Positions 47,809 to 59,600 of a stretch of DNA of 64,000 bases are shown piece by piece (within the stretch, counting starts at the first letter, position 1; each line of letters begins with the position of its first letter). Origin of the DNA: Daphnia pulex (taxonomy: Eukaryota; Arthropoda; Branchiopoda; Diplostraca; Daphniidae). The stretch is from NCBI RefSeq assembly GCF_021134715.1, contig NC_060025.1:9052001-9116000 (forward strand), read 5' to 3'. The translations under genes and the position numbers were made by a program. The notes under the pieces were generated by a model. It did no database searches. It saw only the letters and a list, made by a program, of their open reading frames with translations, and was not told the origin of the DNA.

Positions 47809-50151
47809 TTAGACGGTATTCGGGGATATAGACACATCCGACAAAATGCAATCGAATAAGTCAACATGGATGGGATCAGTTACTAGAGAATTAGTAATCG
47901 GAATAGGACTACTGGCAGTAGATGTTTCTGTATCACTGAGATCAGAGAAATCCAAAAGGTTTCTCTCGGGGAGACCCATTTTCTCGTTCAGATCAATACC
48001 AGTTGACGCATCGAATAGCCGGACAAATAAATGCGATGTCGATTGACGGACAAAGACAACTGACAGGAGTTCCGCATCGTCTATTACAGATCGGCATTGC
48101 TCGTCGGTGGGAGAAGTCTCGTACCTCATTTCAGATCCATCCAGGGCGCATTTGAGGGCCAATCCTGGTTGCTTTGCTAGACTGGGTGGAAGTTCTCGCA
48201 AGTCAGCGACATCGGCAAATGTAGACACACCGTAATCAATTAATGTTACAGATACTCGAGCCTCCTGGATGCAATTGACGACGGCCCGATACCAACCACT
48301 GTCTTTCTGGATAAAACACAGGCAGTGGACTCCCACCTCTGGCTCAAGTGGGGCCAACTGAAGGACGTCCGTTTTGGCAATTTCTTCCTTGAGTAAATTA
48401 ACAGCTGTCAAACTCAATTGAAGCCACACCTCTTCTTTAGACTTGACATGTGAGGAAACGGCGGTGGAAGACATCAGCTGGCCTGGAGCGAAGTTTAAAT
48501 CCATAAGAAGTATCGAATCCAACTTTGGATTTGTCAGAAGGCTTTTCTGCAAAGCATCAGGGTGCGGAAATTCCTCAAAGACTGATAACTTATCAGTGGT
48601 CTCCATAGGTGGAATATCTTGAACTGGAGAGGTGGCACGAAGACTATCATCAACAGCCAAAACTTTCTTCTTTTTGGAGACCTGATGTGAAACAACAAAA
48701 AGAAGAAAAAATAAGTATGATTAAACAATCGTGAAAAAAGGAGAGATTATTCGAAGTTTTACCTCAGCTAAACGTGTATGGGACGAAACGACGTTGGGGC
48801 TGTTTGTTGTCACGCCCAAAATTGTAGCCAGGAGGTTCGATTTGATTGCGCGTAGGACGTCTAGAAAACTACGACCGGTGTGGTCGTAGAGGTTGACGTT
48901 ATGCTGGTCTTCAACTTGGGCCGACAAGAATCCAGCAGATTTCACCAACGATGAGAATATTTCGTTGAGGCCACTGAGCTCTGCCACTTCCTCGACGCCA
49001 GCCAGAGAGACCTGGTAAGCAAACGGTGGAAGGGCCAGCAATTCGTTGGGGATGGCACAAAGGAACGCAAGGCTGAGCTGGTACTCAAATCCGGTGTCGA
49101 CGAAGTAAACAGTAAGGAGGGGTTGATTGCCAGATTCGTCCACGGCTGTGATCACACATCGGTAAAAAAAATTGTCAGCTGGGCACACCGCAATACATGG
49201 GGCACCTTCTTTGGGAGATCCTGGGAAGGGATGTGGAGCAACCGAATCAAGGGCTTTGCGTAGATTTCGAAGGGTTTCTTCCTCTCTTGTTAGTCGAATG
49301 ACGAATTTGTAGGGTCCATTGGCCATGTTGGACACAACAACATCGTGACGCCCTTCTTCGGGAAGTTTGCTGGTCAAGTAGCTTCTGTGTGGCGTCGAAG
49401 ACGATTCGAGAGAGACTTTAGCTGTTGAAGAAACAGTTGGTGGTACAGCAATTTCAGTTGGGAAAATCTCGGGGAGACGAGAGTTGGCTCCACTTTTCTT
49501 CAATTCTTCACACATGGTGATAGCATCTTTATAAGTCTGAGCTGCAACAGCTAGTTTTTGATCAACTAGGTACTTGGCCAACAGCTGGTTGTTAGAATCG
49601 AAAAGCCTCACACCTAGATGCTCACCGTAAGCACCCAACAAAGCAGCTTTCCAAGTTTGATTCTGCACACGTTTTTTCAGAAAATTTAAAGCTGCTTCAC
49701 TCCACTGTCGATTTGAGCGACCAGGTACAATGGGGGCTGAGACATCTGCCAAAATGAACTTGGTGGATAGAGGTCGCCATTTTCTAATGTTCTCTGCTAT
49801 GGATCCAGGAATAGCAGCGTCCAATTTTCGAACTGATGAGAGAGGGACAGAATGTGTCTTTCCGTTATCAATACAGACAACCTCGAGCTTTCCACTGACA
49901 TCCAATACCAGTGAAGGAACTCTTGCACGATACCACTGATGGCCAATTAGCACACAACAAATTCCATTTCCTGACAGTACATTAACACTTGGGGGTGGAT
50001 AAGTTCTTTCCAAAAAGGATCTGAATGTTTCCAAGAACCGCTCCATAAGAAGATACAGATTGTTATCGAGTGTACCCCAAAAGTACAAACAGGGTCCTTG
50101 GAGTTGCATGGCATCTTCTATGTGTGTGACGTGGATCAAAGTATCAGCCAT
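47809..50151 (-). CDS. Tudor-domain protein with three Tudor domains
   Basis: Predicted 753-aa protein, exons 50151-48763 and 48681-47809 (join ...HTRLAE|VSKKKKVLAV). Three extended Tudor modules are visible. The first is at about residues 60-111 (HQWYRARV, VVCIDNGKTHSVPLSSV). The second is in the second half of exon 1 (NFFYRCVITAV, VYFVDTGFEYQL). The third is in exon 2 (GWYRAVVNCI, TLIDYGVSTFADVADL). Each has the family's aromatic residues and the D-x-G turn. Such proteins bind symmetric dimethyl-arginine on Piwi proteins and organise germline piRNA granules; that role is inferred from family, and I cannot assign an orthologue. No zinc finger or helicase domain is seen. Confidence 0.85.
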
Positions 50152-51294
50152 TCTTATTTGGCACGTAGAAGTCTGCGAAAAAAAATTAAACGTTAGAAAT
50201 GCTCTGCAATGGCAATTTCGTAATCTACTGAAGAACAGAAAAACTTCAAGTGAGATTTGCTGTGGAAAATTAACAATATTTGACGCTTCAGACGAATAAA
50301 AAAAGACTCTTCAATACCTGTTTGATAAAAATGTGAAAACGAAACAAAAATAAACAAAAACGCCCCAAAATAATCGACAAGTTTGAGAGCTCAAATCGTG
50401 TGCTTCTGATTTTAACCGTTTGAGAAATGAAAAGAACAATATGCAAATTAGCAACGTTGCCTATTTTAGCATTTGATTCTGACAACATTGTTTTTAATAA
50501 AACATCGTTGAAAAATATCTAAATGTTGAAAACAAATTTGTTTCAATCCTAAATTTTATTTGAAAATGAAATAATAATAAATGATTTTAAGAAATACGTT
50601 AAACTGAAGATGACGCTGATTGTACACATTTAAAATTACAAGAACGAGAAAACGTCGATCTCTGTTGCGTCAGAGCAAATTATTCGAGTGCGATTGTTCC
50701 CACTGCTCCTGCTCGGATCCGACGGAATTGCTCAACTTATTTATCCGGCCTGCGCTGCCAGCGAGCCAGCCCCATCGCGGCTCATTCCCTAGCAGTTTCT
50801 GAGAATGAGTATGAAAATAAATATTCATATGAGACGGGCGTTTATTTTAATTACGCAGTACATTTTCTGTTTTTCCAAATTATCTTTAAATAGAATTCAA
50901 TTAAAATTACGCAAATTATTCACTTTAAATTAGGCCCACTAAGATAATTTTATTGAATTGATCAACGGAATGTTTTTTATTACGCAATACATGGATACTG
51001 CGTAGTATGCATATTACGCAATAGTAGATGACAGCCATGGCAGCCCCTATGGAATTTTTAGTTTTTAATATAATTCGATCACAATTAATTAAAAAGTAAA
51101 TTTCTTTTTTGAAATATATGCGTAATAAAATTATGTTTCGAATGAGCTATAATTGAATGACATAAACTTTGACGCTTTTAAAATATAATCGAATAACTGA
51201 GCCAAACGGCTGATGCGAATGGCGAATCGAAGCCAAAGGTTATATAAGGGACACCGATTTCCAATAGAGTAATCGCAGTTTTCTAAAAGTCAAA
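50152..51294. other. AT-rich intergenic region
   Basis: Promoter side of the Tudor gene on the left. TATATAAGG at 51241-51249, about 50 bp before the start at 51295, on the right. Nothing else recognised. Confidence 0.45.
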
Positions 51295-52857
51295 ATGTTC
51301 AACCGCAATATGGGAAACGGACTTTGGACTATAGTAAAGAGTTTGTGGTTTTACGGCACCTTACCAGACCGTAATACTAAGCACAAGTTGCAACCCACCA
51401 TGCAACCGATGCAAAACAAAATGGAGGAATTAAACCCCGACCATCATACCCGACAGTATTCGATTTACCAAAGTAATTTTCAGACATCTTACCAGACGAT
51501 TAATTCAGGACAAACTAAATCATTGTCCCAGATGGCTACTGCTGGACATACTCCACCCATGTCCCAGCAGTCTAAAAACCAATTCCTTTGTGCCCCGACA
51601 CCTCCCCAACCGGTGCCGGCTGTGCCACAAGTTTCAAATTGTTCCAACTGCTCCCGGTTGCTAAAACAAATCGACCTGTTGGAACGGAGAATAAACGCTA
51701 AGGAAAATAAACATGATTACCAGATTCGTCTACATTCGAACGAAATAAGTAAACCAAAGTACCCGGATTTTTCCCGCTTTTCCAGCGTAAACCAAATAAT
51801 ACCAGATGTTAAAGCAGTTCCGGAAGTAGACGAACCGCTCACACCGGCCGAAATGACCCAACTTGACATTTGGTTCCCAAATCGAGTCGTGCCGAGAGAA
51901 GCATTGTTGGTTGCCGACTGTCCTATACCAACTTACCAAACCGATCGTGTCATTGGAATGATGACACGCAATGAATGTGACAAGCACGATTTTCAGCAGG
52001 GCGAAATTACCAAACCCAAGTACCCTGATTTTTCCCGCATGTCCAGCGTTCAACCAGTTCCAACAAACCTGAACCAAATACCTGACAATGTTCCGGCAGC
52101 AGTTCCGGAATTTGACGATTCGCTCACACCGGGGGAAAAGGCCCAACGGGAGAACCCGACATTTTGTAACTACAACCCTTACCGGACGGTTGAGTTCCAG
52201 CAACCAGGCCCGAACATCCCAACATTGGCAACCCCATTTGTTCCCAATGAAATCAAGCCGCAGCATCAGCCGGCCATTTGGAATCCTTATGGAAAAAAGA
52301 TTCACAGAAATATTCCGCCAACTTGGGTAAATCTCCCAGTCTTAAACGGCGATTTAACTTACCAGTCCAAAGAAATCCCGGACCAACAGACAGCAACCCA
52401 AAACGTTCCGGAAGAAAGAAATCTGCCGTCCAGTTATGATTATTGCATGAATTCTTCAAGTCAAAAGTCCCCTAAACAACCAATTCCAATCAAAACTCAA
52501 TCTAAACCAAAGATTCCGCCTAATAATAATGAAACATGGTGGAAAACAATATCAAAGTGGCTCCCAGCCAAGAAAATGAAATTACCGGACGATACTAATC
52601 CGGTGATCATCTGGGATGAAAAGAACGGAGTATGGGTGGATACGTCCACCAACTATCCGCCACCGCCCGACAAGTATTGCAAGGGCGCACCACTTACGAT
52701 GGTATATGACGAAGTAACCGGAAATCGGGTTGACCGGAAGCGGGAAATGTGCGGGGCCAATCTTGGCCCTGGACACAATCATCAGAGCCAAATAAAAATG
52801 CAGCAACTGATGCTAGCTGCCAAGGATCTCGCTAAGCGGAAAAAATTCCTTCACTAG
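51295..52857 (+). CDS. Unrecognised intronless Pro/Asn/Gln-rich protein with internal repeat
   Basis: 520 aa; I do not recognise a family. It starts MFNRNMGNGLWTIVKSLWFYG, with no clear signal peptide. There is a Cys/heptad stretch near residues 119-140 (NCSNCSRLLKQIDLLERRI). Two copies of a repeat follow, EISKPKYPDFSRFSSV and EITKPKYPDFSRMSSV, about 90 residues apart, each followed by a P-E-x-D-(E/D)-x-LTP motif. The C-terminal third contains WWKTISKWLPAKKMKLPDD and a basic end (LAKRKKFLH). TATATAAGG lies at 51241-51249. The layout (intronless, TATA, short Trp-rich N-terminus, heptad stretch, Pro-rich body) recalls the genes at 4810 and 22909; kinship is only a guess. Confidence 0.65.
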   Translation: MFNRNMGNGLWTIVKSLWFYGTLPDRNTKHKLQPTMQPMQNKMEELNPDHHTRQYSIYQSNFQTSYQTINSGQTKSLSQMATAGHTPPMSQQSKNQFLCAPTPPQPVPAVPQVSNCSNCSRLLKQIDLLERRINAKENKHDYQIRLHSNEISKPKYPDFSRFSSVNQIIPDVKAVPEVDEPLTPAEMTQLDIWFPNRVVPREALLVADCPIPTYQTDRVIGMMTRNECDKHDFQQGEITKPKYPDFSRMSSVQPVPTNLNQIPDNVPAAVPEFDDSLTPGEKAQRENPTFCNYNPYRTVEFQQPGPNIPTLATPFVPNEIKPQHQPAIWNPYGKKIHRNIPPTWVNLPVLNGDLTYQSKEIPDQQTATQNVPEERNLPSSYDYCMNSSSQKSPKQPIPIKTQSKPKIPPNNNETWWKTISKWLPAKKMKLPDDTNPVIIWDEKNGVWVDTSTNYPPPPDKYCKGAPLTMVYDEVTGNRVDRKREMCGANLGPGHNHQSQIKMQQLMLAAKDLAKRKKFLH

Positions 52858-53773
52858 TAAGATCCTGCCTCGACGGAAGGGGCCATGGTTACAGCAGTTT
52901 TACAATCTATGGGGGGAATTCAGCGCTGGATACGTTCTTAATTAACACGTCATTCTCTTGACAGCCACTGTATGACGTTTTCACAAGACCCACGATAATA
53001 AACCACTGAATTGCCTAGCTACCGAGTCTACCTTGTTTTTATCGAACTCTATATTTCATCCGTAAAAGGTATCCGCCATTTCGTCGTTCTGCATGAATGC
53101 AACTGCCATCAAAATCCAACTTGAATCTACATGTTTGACACACCGATATAGCGCGACCAAAGCTCATAAAACCGATTTAATCACACAAACCTCTTACAAA
53201 TATTTAACTGATAGTAGTGTATGGCATCAATTCACACAATCACAATTCAATCAATTCACATCAATCAGACGTGCCAATACAAATAGTTATTCAAAATAAT
53301 GAAAAAGAATTTGTGCCATTGTACAACAAAAATTTGCGATACGCTGTGAGATGAACTTGAACGTCTACAAATGAGGAAACTGGAGGTTAGGGAGAGAGAG
53401 AAACTGGATGAGCGAGTCTGACAGAAATTGGAAAAAAGTTTCAGTAAAATAGGAAATTTATTGTCTGATAAAAAACCAAAATAATTAAAGGAAATGCATA
53501 GAACTATTTTTCGTATTAAATAAAACCCACGATGTTGTTGTGGGCGAGGGACTGCTTTCATGTTGGATGGTACCGCCAACCTTTGCGCTCCACTTCGAAT
53601 CTTTTTTTCAGTTGAAAAAGGAGTCGACTGTGAAGCGCAGAGATGTTATTACACGAATGATATTATCACAGGGATCGTTTGGTGACTGATGGGAGCCTTT
53701 GGATGATGACAATTTGGAATGGGATTGGCCGAAAAATTGGAAGAAAGAAGGAAAGAAAAGAAATTGAATTAAT
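52858..53773. other. Intergenic region
   Basis: 3' flank of the gene at 51295 (AATAAA near 52998), then, from about 53445, the 3' flank of the class I gene at 53774 with the motif set. Confidence 0.45.
53560..53680 (-). repeat. Direct-repeat motif set, inverted copy
   Basis: GGTACCGCCAACC near 53569 and TCACAGGGATCGTTT at 53666-53680, the reverse complements of the blocks at 8261-8402. It flanks the inverted class I/class II pair on the left; the other flank is at 56283-56329. Confidence 0.7.
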
Positions 53774-54479
53774 TTAGAGGCTGAAGGCTCCAACGAAACA
53801 GGCGCATGAGGCCGGCAACTTGAAGGTCTCGATGGCGAATGGGAAATAGTAATCGGTGGGATCGTAGACGAGGAAACGGTGGTAGATGCTCTTCTGGAGG
53901 CACTTGGACTCGTAGCAGGTGGGGACCAAGGGGCAGGCCTTTCCGGCCGCGTCGGCCTCACATTCTTCGATGCGAGCGTGTTGATCGTATTTGATGCCGT
54001 AAGACTCGACTTTGTTGATGATGACACGCCACTTGCCTTTGGTGTTGACGGCACGCAGCGGCTGGACGTAGGAGGTGGCGCTGGGGCAGAGGTAAGTCTC
54101 GTCCACCAATTTGGTCAAAGTGTCGACCGAGTTGGCCGTTTCGGCCACGACGTTCTTGTACAAAGCCACAACGGCCTCGTAGTGCTTGTCCAGTTCGTAA
54201 ACGACTTCGTAGGCCGGGTACTCGGAATCCTCCAGGCACCAGTTCTTGGTCGTGTTCTTGGAGCAGGCCGGGATCTCTGGCTCGTATTTCGGTTCGTATT
54301 TCGGCTGGTGATAGGCGGGCGGCTTGTAATTGTTGCCCATCACAACGGCCACAACACCTAAACTCACAAAGATCTAGCGGTGATAATAATTAATAATTAG
54401 ATTGAGCTAATGATTTAAAGATCAATTGGCTGCTGAATGGATTGGAATAATTTACCAAAAAGTGGTAGGACAGAGACAT
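53774..54479 (-). CDS. Spätzle-like cystine-knot protein, class I (MSLSYHFL type), fourth copy
   Basis: Predicted secreted ligand, 207 aa. Exons 54479-54456 (MSLSYHFL) and 54373-53774. By eye the protein is identical to the copy at 7474. The promoter (TATAAAAG, 54580-54573 minus) and more than 400 bp of intergenic DNA match those between 33885 and 34554, in inverted orientation. It is head to head with the class II gene at 55154. Confidence 0.9.
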
Positions 54480-54572
54480 GATTTCGAATTGACTTTGACT
54501 TAACACTGTGAGAAAGTCAGAAGAGGAATCGACTGCAAGGGACGATGTGTTAAACTGATGTGACCGTCTCGG

Positions 54573-55039
54573 CTTTTATACCGGGACACTTTGTTACGCT
54601 GCGTTCCATTTTAACCAATGGCTACTCCCACCAGACGGTGGGATTTTTGAAAGTCTCGCCTTGAAATCACGAATGTGCCTGTTCTCGGCTTTCTCTATAC
54701 GTTAGTTTCGTTTAAAATGCGCCAAGTTCATCCATAGGAAGCACATCACTTCACGGGGAAAACAGCAGAATCAGTCTAGCTAGTCAAGTCTATACCTATG
54801 GTTAAAGAAGTCCAGGGAAAGTGAATTCGCCTCGGGAATAGTTGAAGACACTGTGAAACAGTTAAATTGATAAAGAATATTTTAGCGAAGGCAAACGAGT
54901 CGGTGAAAGTTTACAAAAATTTATGTTTATGAGATTTTACCTGAGACTTGGAAACCGCCCCGTCAAGATTGCGATTGGTGTTGTGACGATGACTGCGTGT
55001 AAGAAGGGCGTAGTTAGACCGAAAAGTTGAGTATAAAAA
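54573..55039. promoter_or_regulatory. Divergent promoter, inverted copy
   Basis: TATAAAAG (minus, 54580-54573) and TATAAAAA (plus, 55032-55039). Contains TCCCACCAGACGGTGGGA at 54626-54643, the slightly changed counterpart of the palindrome at 34391-34408. Confidence 0.65.
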
Positions 55040-55153
55040 GACCCGAACTGTTGGTGAAAGACACAGAACACATCAGGAGCTTTCTGTGCTCACATATCCA
55101 ATTCTTTATTATTCTTTCGCTGAGTTTTCATCTCCTTTAAAGTAAAATACGAC

Positions 55154-56182
55154 ATGTCTTTGGCAGTGGTAAGTCAAATCTTTGACTGATTCGCTGCTGC
55201 CTGAAACGATGAACATAGAAGAGCATTTAAAAAATCTTTTGATTTTTTCATTTTACAGACGATTTTGATGTTTTGCGCTGTCGGCGCTTGGGCTGAAGAT
55301 TTGGTTGCCCAGGAACAGTACAGGTAACTTCTTATTTGATTAGAACAGTATTTGCTAATTAAGATTGATTCTTAAATTTAGACCAGCTTACAAACCAGCG
55401 TACCCCGAGCCCCAATACCCGTCATACAGCAAACCATCAGCTTGTAAATTGAATTTGACAATTATTAATCAAAACATGAAAATAACTTTGATGTCAATAT
55501 TCCAAAGACCCATCTTACCCATCGTACCCCGCTTACCCCAAGTACTGCGACCCAAAAGCCGCACCCAAATGCGCTGAAAACGCGACGGTCGGTTGGTGTT
55601 TGACCGACGAGGAATACCCCACCTACGAAGTCAAGGTATTGAATTTCAAATGATTTAATTAATTAATAAATAAAAATACCATTTTTAAATTGGGCCGATG
55701 ATCAGTACGCCATCGACTACGATCCTTTAGTGTTGAAGAAATACGCCGACGTGGCCGACCAGTCAGCCAACGATTTGGTGGATGGCGTCAGCAAGGAACA
55801 AGAGGAGAAATTCGATTATTCTTTCTACAACGGCAAGCAGTTCGACCAGGGCAACTGGGTCGGTGGTGAGGGTTTCATCTGCCCCAGCGAGGTGGCCTAC
55901 TCGCGTCCCCTGCGCGCCAAGAACACGGCCGGTGAGTGGCGCGTCATCGTCCAGGACATCGCCTGGCCGACTTACACCCAGACCCAGCGGACCGAGACTT
56001 GCTTGTTCCCCGAAGCCGCTTGCCGCACGTTGGCCCCTTGCCACTTGAGCAAGTGCCTCCAGAAACACACCGTCCACCGCATGCTCTCCTTCGACCCGTG
56101 CGATGCTTACAAGGGCATCTTCATCGACACCTACAAGTTGCCATCGGCTTGCTCCTGCCACATTCCCGCCGTCAAGGCCTAA
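55154..56182 (+). CDS. Spätzle-like cystine-knot protein, class II, five-exon form (fourth copy)
   Basis: Predicted secreted ligand, 248 aa. Exons 55154-55168 (MSLAV), 55259-55323, 55382-55443, 55508-55635 and 55706-56182. The signal peptide is MSLAVTILMFCAVGAWA. Exon 4 is 128 bp, between the 119 bp and 137 bp forms, again a step of one YPS-type tripeptide. The last intron has lost seven bases (GGCCAAT or equivalent) just before its acceptor, but GATCAG|TAC and the frame are kept. The last exon is as in the other copies. The right-hand homology ends near 56570, about 100 bp from the end of the CCAR1 gene. Confidence 0.86.
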
Positions 56183-56684
56183 ATTCCATTCAACCCCCCT
56201 TACAAAACCCCACGCCCCAAACGACCTCCAGGTAATACCAGAAACGACAAAAATTAAAGAGAGGGACTGCTTCCAATGAAAACGGTACCGCCAACCGTTC
56301 AAAAATCCTCTCCTTCACAGGGATCGTTTTTGATATTCTCTGGACTTGTCACCGAGTCAACCTTTTCTTCTTCTCCTATATTCTCGTCCTATTTTGCCTG
56401 CCACTGAGAAATCTTGTGTATCAAACGAAATACAATTTAAGTATTTATGAACGAAATTTTCTTTCATGTTTTGGTTAAGATTTCGACGCTTCTGACAGCT
56501 TGGGTTTAAAACTTACACATAACTTTGTTCTCCCTACTTCTATGCCAGTGGAACTGTTCACCAGTTTTACGTTTGCTTGGAGAAATGATTCTTCTTTTGA
56601 TTTGTTTGTTAGTCCACCAGGGAAAGAGAGGCGAAATTCCAAAAAAGAAAATTGATTTGTTTTAATAAAAATCACGTGATGGGC
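56183..56684. other. 3' flank of class II gene, then junction
   Basis: Includes the motif set in reverse orientation (GGTACCGCCAACC near 56285; TCACAGGGATCGTTT 56315-56329). Similarity to the 5500-5830 region fades near 56570; the rest is the 3' side of the CCAR1 gene. Confidence 0.55.
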
Positions 56685-59600
56685 CTAGTTGTCTACTTTA
56701 TCTAGAAATTCGGGTTCCAACAATTGAGAGTCCGATAGTGTTTGCTCTTCTTTAATCCCTCCTCCTTTTGAAGATGAAAGGAGGGCACTGCTAATGGATT
56801 GAATCTTGTTAATACACTGGACGTATTGATTGAGGGATTCCTAAAAAGAAAAAGAACACAAAGACATTAGACATTGTCTGATTTCACATCAAACGGATCA
56901 AAAGTTTACCCGAGTCCGAACCAATTCTTCGGTGTTGGATTCGGATCGTAATTTTTCCGTTTCCAGTTGACGACATAACAAGGCGTTTGCTTCTGTTGAC
57001 TTGTTTAAATCCGCCCGACAGATTGCTACTCATGAAATGAATTTCATACAAGTTAACGAGTTAATTTCCTGTTAATAAAAATTTAAAAAAAACTTTACCC
57101 AATTGATTTTGAGCCAGTTTGAATTGGTGTTCGCTTTCTCTTCTAGATTCCTCGGACTTTTCCAGTCGGAGGAGCAACTGCTCGACATTGACGTAAACGC
57201 CGTTGAATAACATCAAAGCGGACGAAGTTTGTTCGTTCGCTGTCGCTTCTTTCCCGTTGGTCGGCTCAAAGACGGAAACATCTTTACCCGATGTAGCTAC
57301 AGGTGAGAGAAACTATCAGTTTTGAATCTACCAACTGTTAAAATTGTCTTTTACCTAAAGAAGTTTCACTTAGTTGATCATCTTCTTCTTTGGTAATCAG
57401 GGGGACTTTTTCTATAAGCTTCTTGTAGCGCAGTGTGTCATCTGTTGTCACTTTTTGGAGTAGTTTCCTGACCTGCGAAAGAATAAACGAATAAAAATAA
57501 TCAGCTTTGAATTAAACCACAAAGTGTAATTTTTTGTAGTTTACCTGAGCTCGAGATTGTTGTAATCCTAATGTCAAGAAGAGATCTTCCAGATCTTTGC
57601 TGGCGATGTAGTTGGCATGACTCAAATCAAAGTAGCAATAAGCTAACAATAGCGGAGCGTTGTTGCTACCGATTTTCACAATTTCTTTCTTCTTCTTTCG
57701 CTCAGAATCATCATCATCTTTCTTGTCCCTCTTTTCCTTTCTCAAACATTCATTGCTCACCGACCGATAGACAAGGGCCCCGAAATCGCGCATTAGCATT
57801 TCATTAAAGAGTTCAGAGAAGAGGGAGACTTCGAACGTGTGTTCCTTGGTATCTTCCAGCCGATAATCCAATAGAACCGAGAGACTGACCAGAGAACAAC
57901 TGAACTTGCCGGCTTTAGCTGTGCGGGACGGATGAACAAGGATTTGCGGTGAAGCCACAAAATCTAACCGATGGATACTGTCCACGTCATCCGCAGGAAG
58001 TGAATCTTCTCGACTTGATTCTTGTTGCTGTTGTTCCTCTTCATTGAGCTGAGCATCTTCCCGTTTACGTTTCTCCTCTTCAGCTTCACCTTTTAATGCA
58101 ATTGTCAACCGAGGAATGAGTTGGGTCCTCATCCCTTTACTACTCAAATTCCGGGCCTCCAATTCTGTTTTGAGTTCACTAAACTGAAATGAGAAGAGTC
58201 GTTTTTAAGATTCTACATACCAAAAAATTTTCAAGGATCAATTCAATTACTGACTTTGAGACTTTTTGGCTCAAGTTTTGAGTGATGAGAAGCTTCTTTC
58301 AGTGGATCAACGACCGTTTCTTCCTTCAATTCTTCTTCCATCTGAATAAAATTAAAAAGACGTGGTTAATAGAGGTTGGATTTTAGTTCACTCTCAATAG
58401 AAAATAGTCAAAAGTAGAACATAATTTTTCGGCAATTAAAAACAAATCAGTCGTCGTAGTTTGAAGTTCGGTCGGAATGAAAAAGTTTTTACACGTGAAA
58501 ACCAAACCAGAAAAAAAAAAAAATGATTTAAGAATTAGTATGCGATGCCTTAGCTTCAGGATCGGTTTCAACTGGCTCGCTGGATGGTTGCATATAAGAG
58601 TGGACGACAGTCTCCCACTGGCTGGCGGTGGGCACGCAAGACCAGACATCTGGCACAAAGAGCAGGACACTTTCAATGCGACTTTTCATGGACGAGACTC
58701 GGTGATAGCGGATCTCGGCCATACGGTACCTAATCATACGGATAAGACCATCATTATACATTAATCAGCCGGCACACACAAGAGCACAGTCGCCATGACC
58801 ATCGACTGTACAACATTCGAGGATCAGTGAGTAACACGACTCATCCTGGAGGGGGCAAATCAAATCATTAGAATTTTAGAAGACATTTGCTCTCTGACGG
58901 ATAGAATTCAACACTTCCTGCAAATGAAGAAGATGAGAAATCATAGGCGAGTGATCTCGAAGGCTACTCACCACTGAGTGCAGGAGCTAAGGTCGATACC
59001 CGTTAGTGCCTTGCAAGTCCGAATGGCCGTTCGGATAAGCACTTGTGGGTCTGATTTGGGATCGGCACCGTCCAATGACGGACTCCAAGGTCCGCCGATG
59101 GCCATCGTCTCGTTCTTTCCTCGGTGGCCTACCAGGAATCGAATCAATCGAGCCGGATGCACGAAATCTTCTTTTTCGTCTTCTGGGCAGCATTTCCGAA
59201 GAAATTCATCCATGGGCAAAAGACTGAGAAGCATAACTTTGGCACTATATGCATAGTCAGCATCGGAAGACTCGAAAACAGCTGCCGAGTCCGTGTTCTC
59301 TAGTGATGGAGGCTCAACATTTTTGTCGAAGATGTGGAACGAGACTGGCTTGTCCAGAGGCAAAGGGCGGTGGATGGGGAAGGAATCCACCCACCAGTAA
59401 GTGGAATTGAGGAAATCCGAAGGCACATACATATGACTGTAACGACGTCGAAGCTCCACCAAATTGGCTTCCCGACTGAAAACAAAATTTTAAAAAATAT
59501 TATCGTTGAAAAATGACCATTTTACTAATTAGTTTACCAATCTAGAGAGACTTTTGGAATTTGTACAGAATAACGAGGTGTCACTCGGCCCCTGCGTCGA

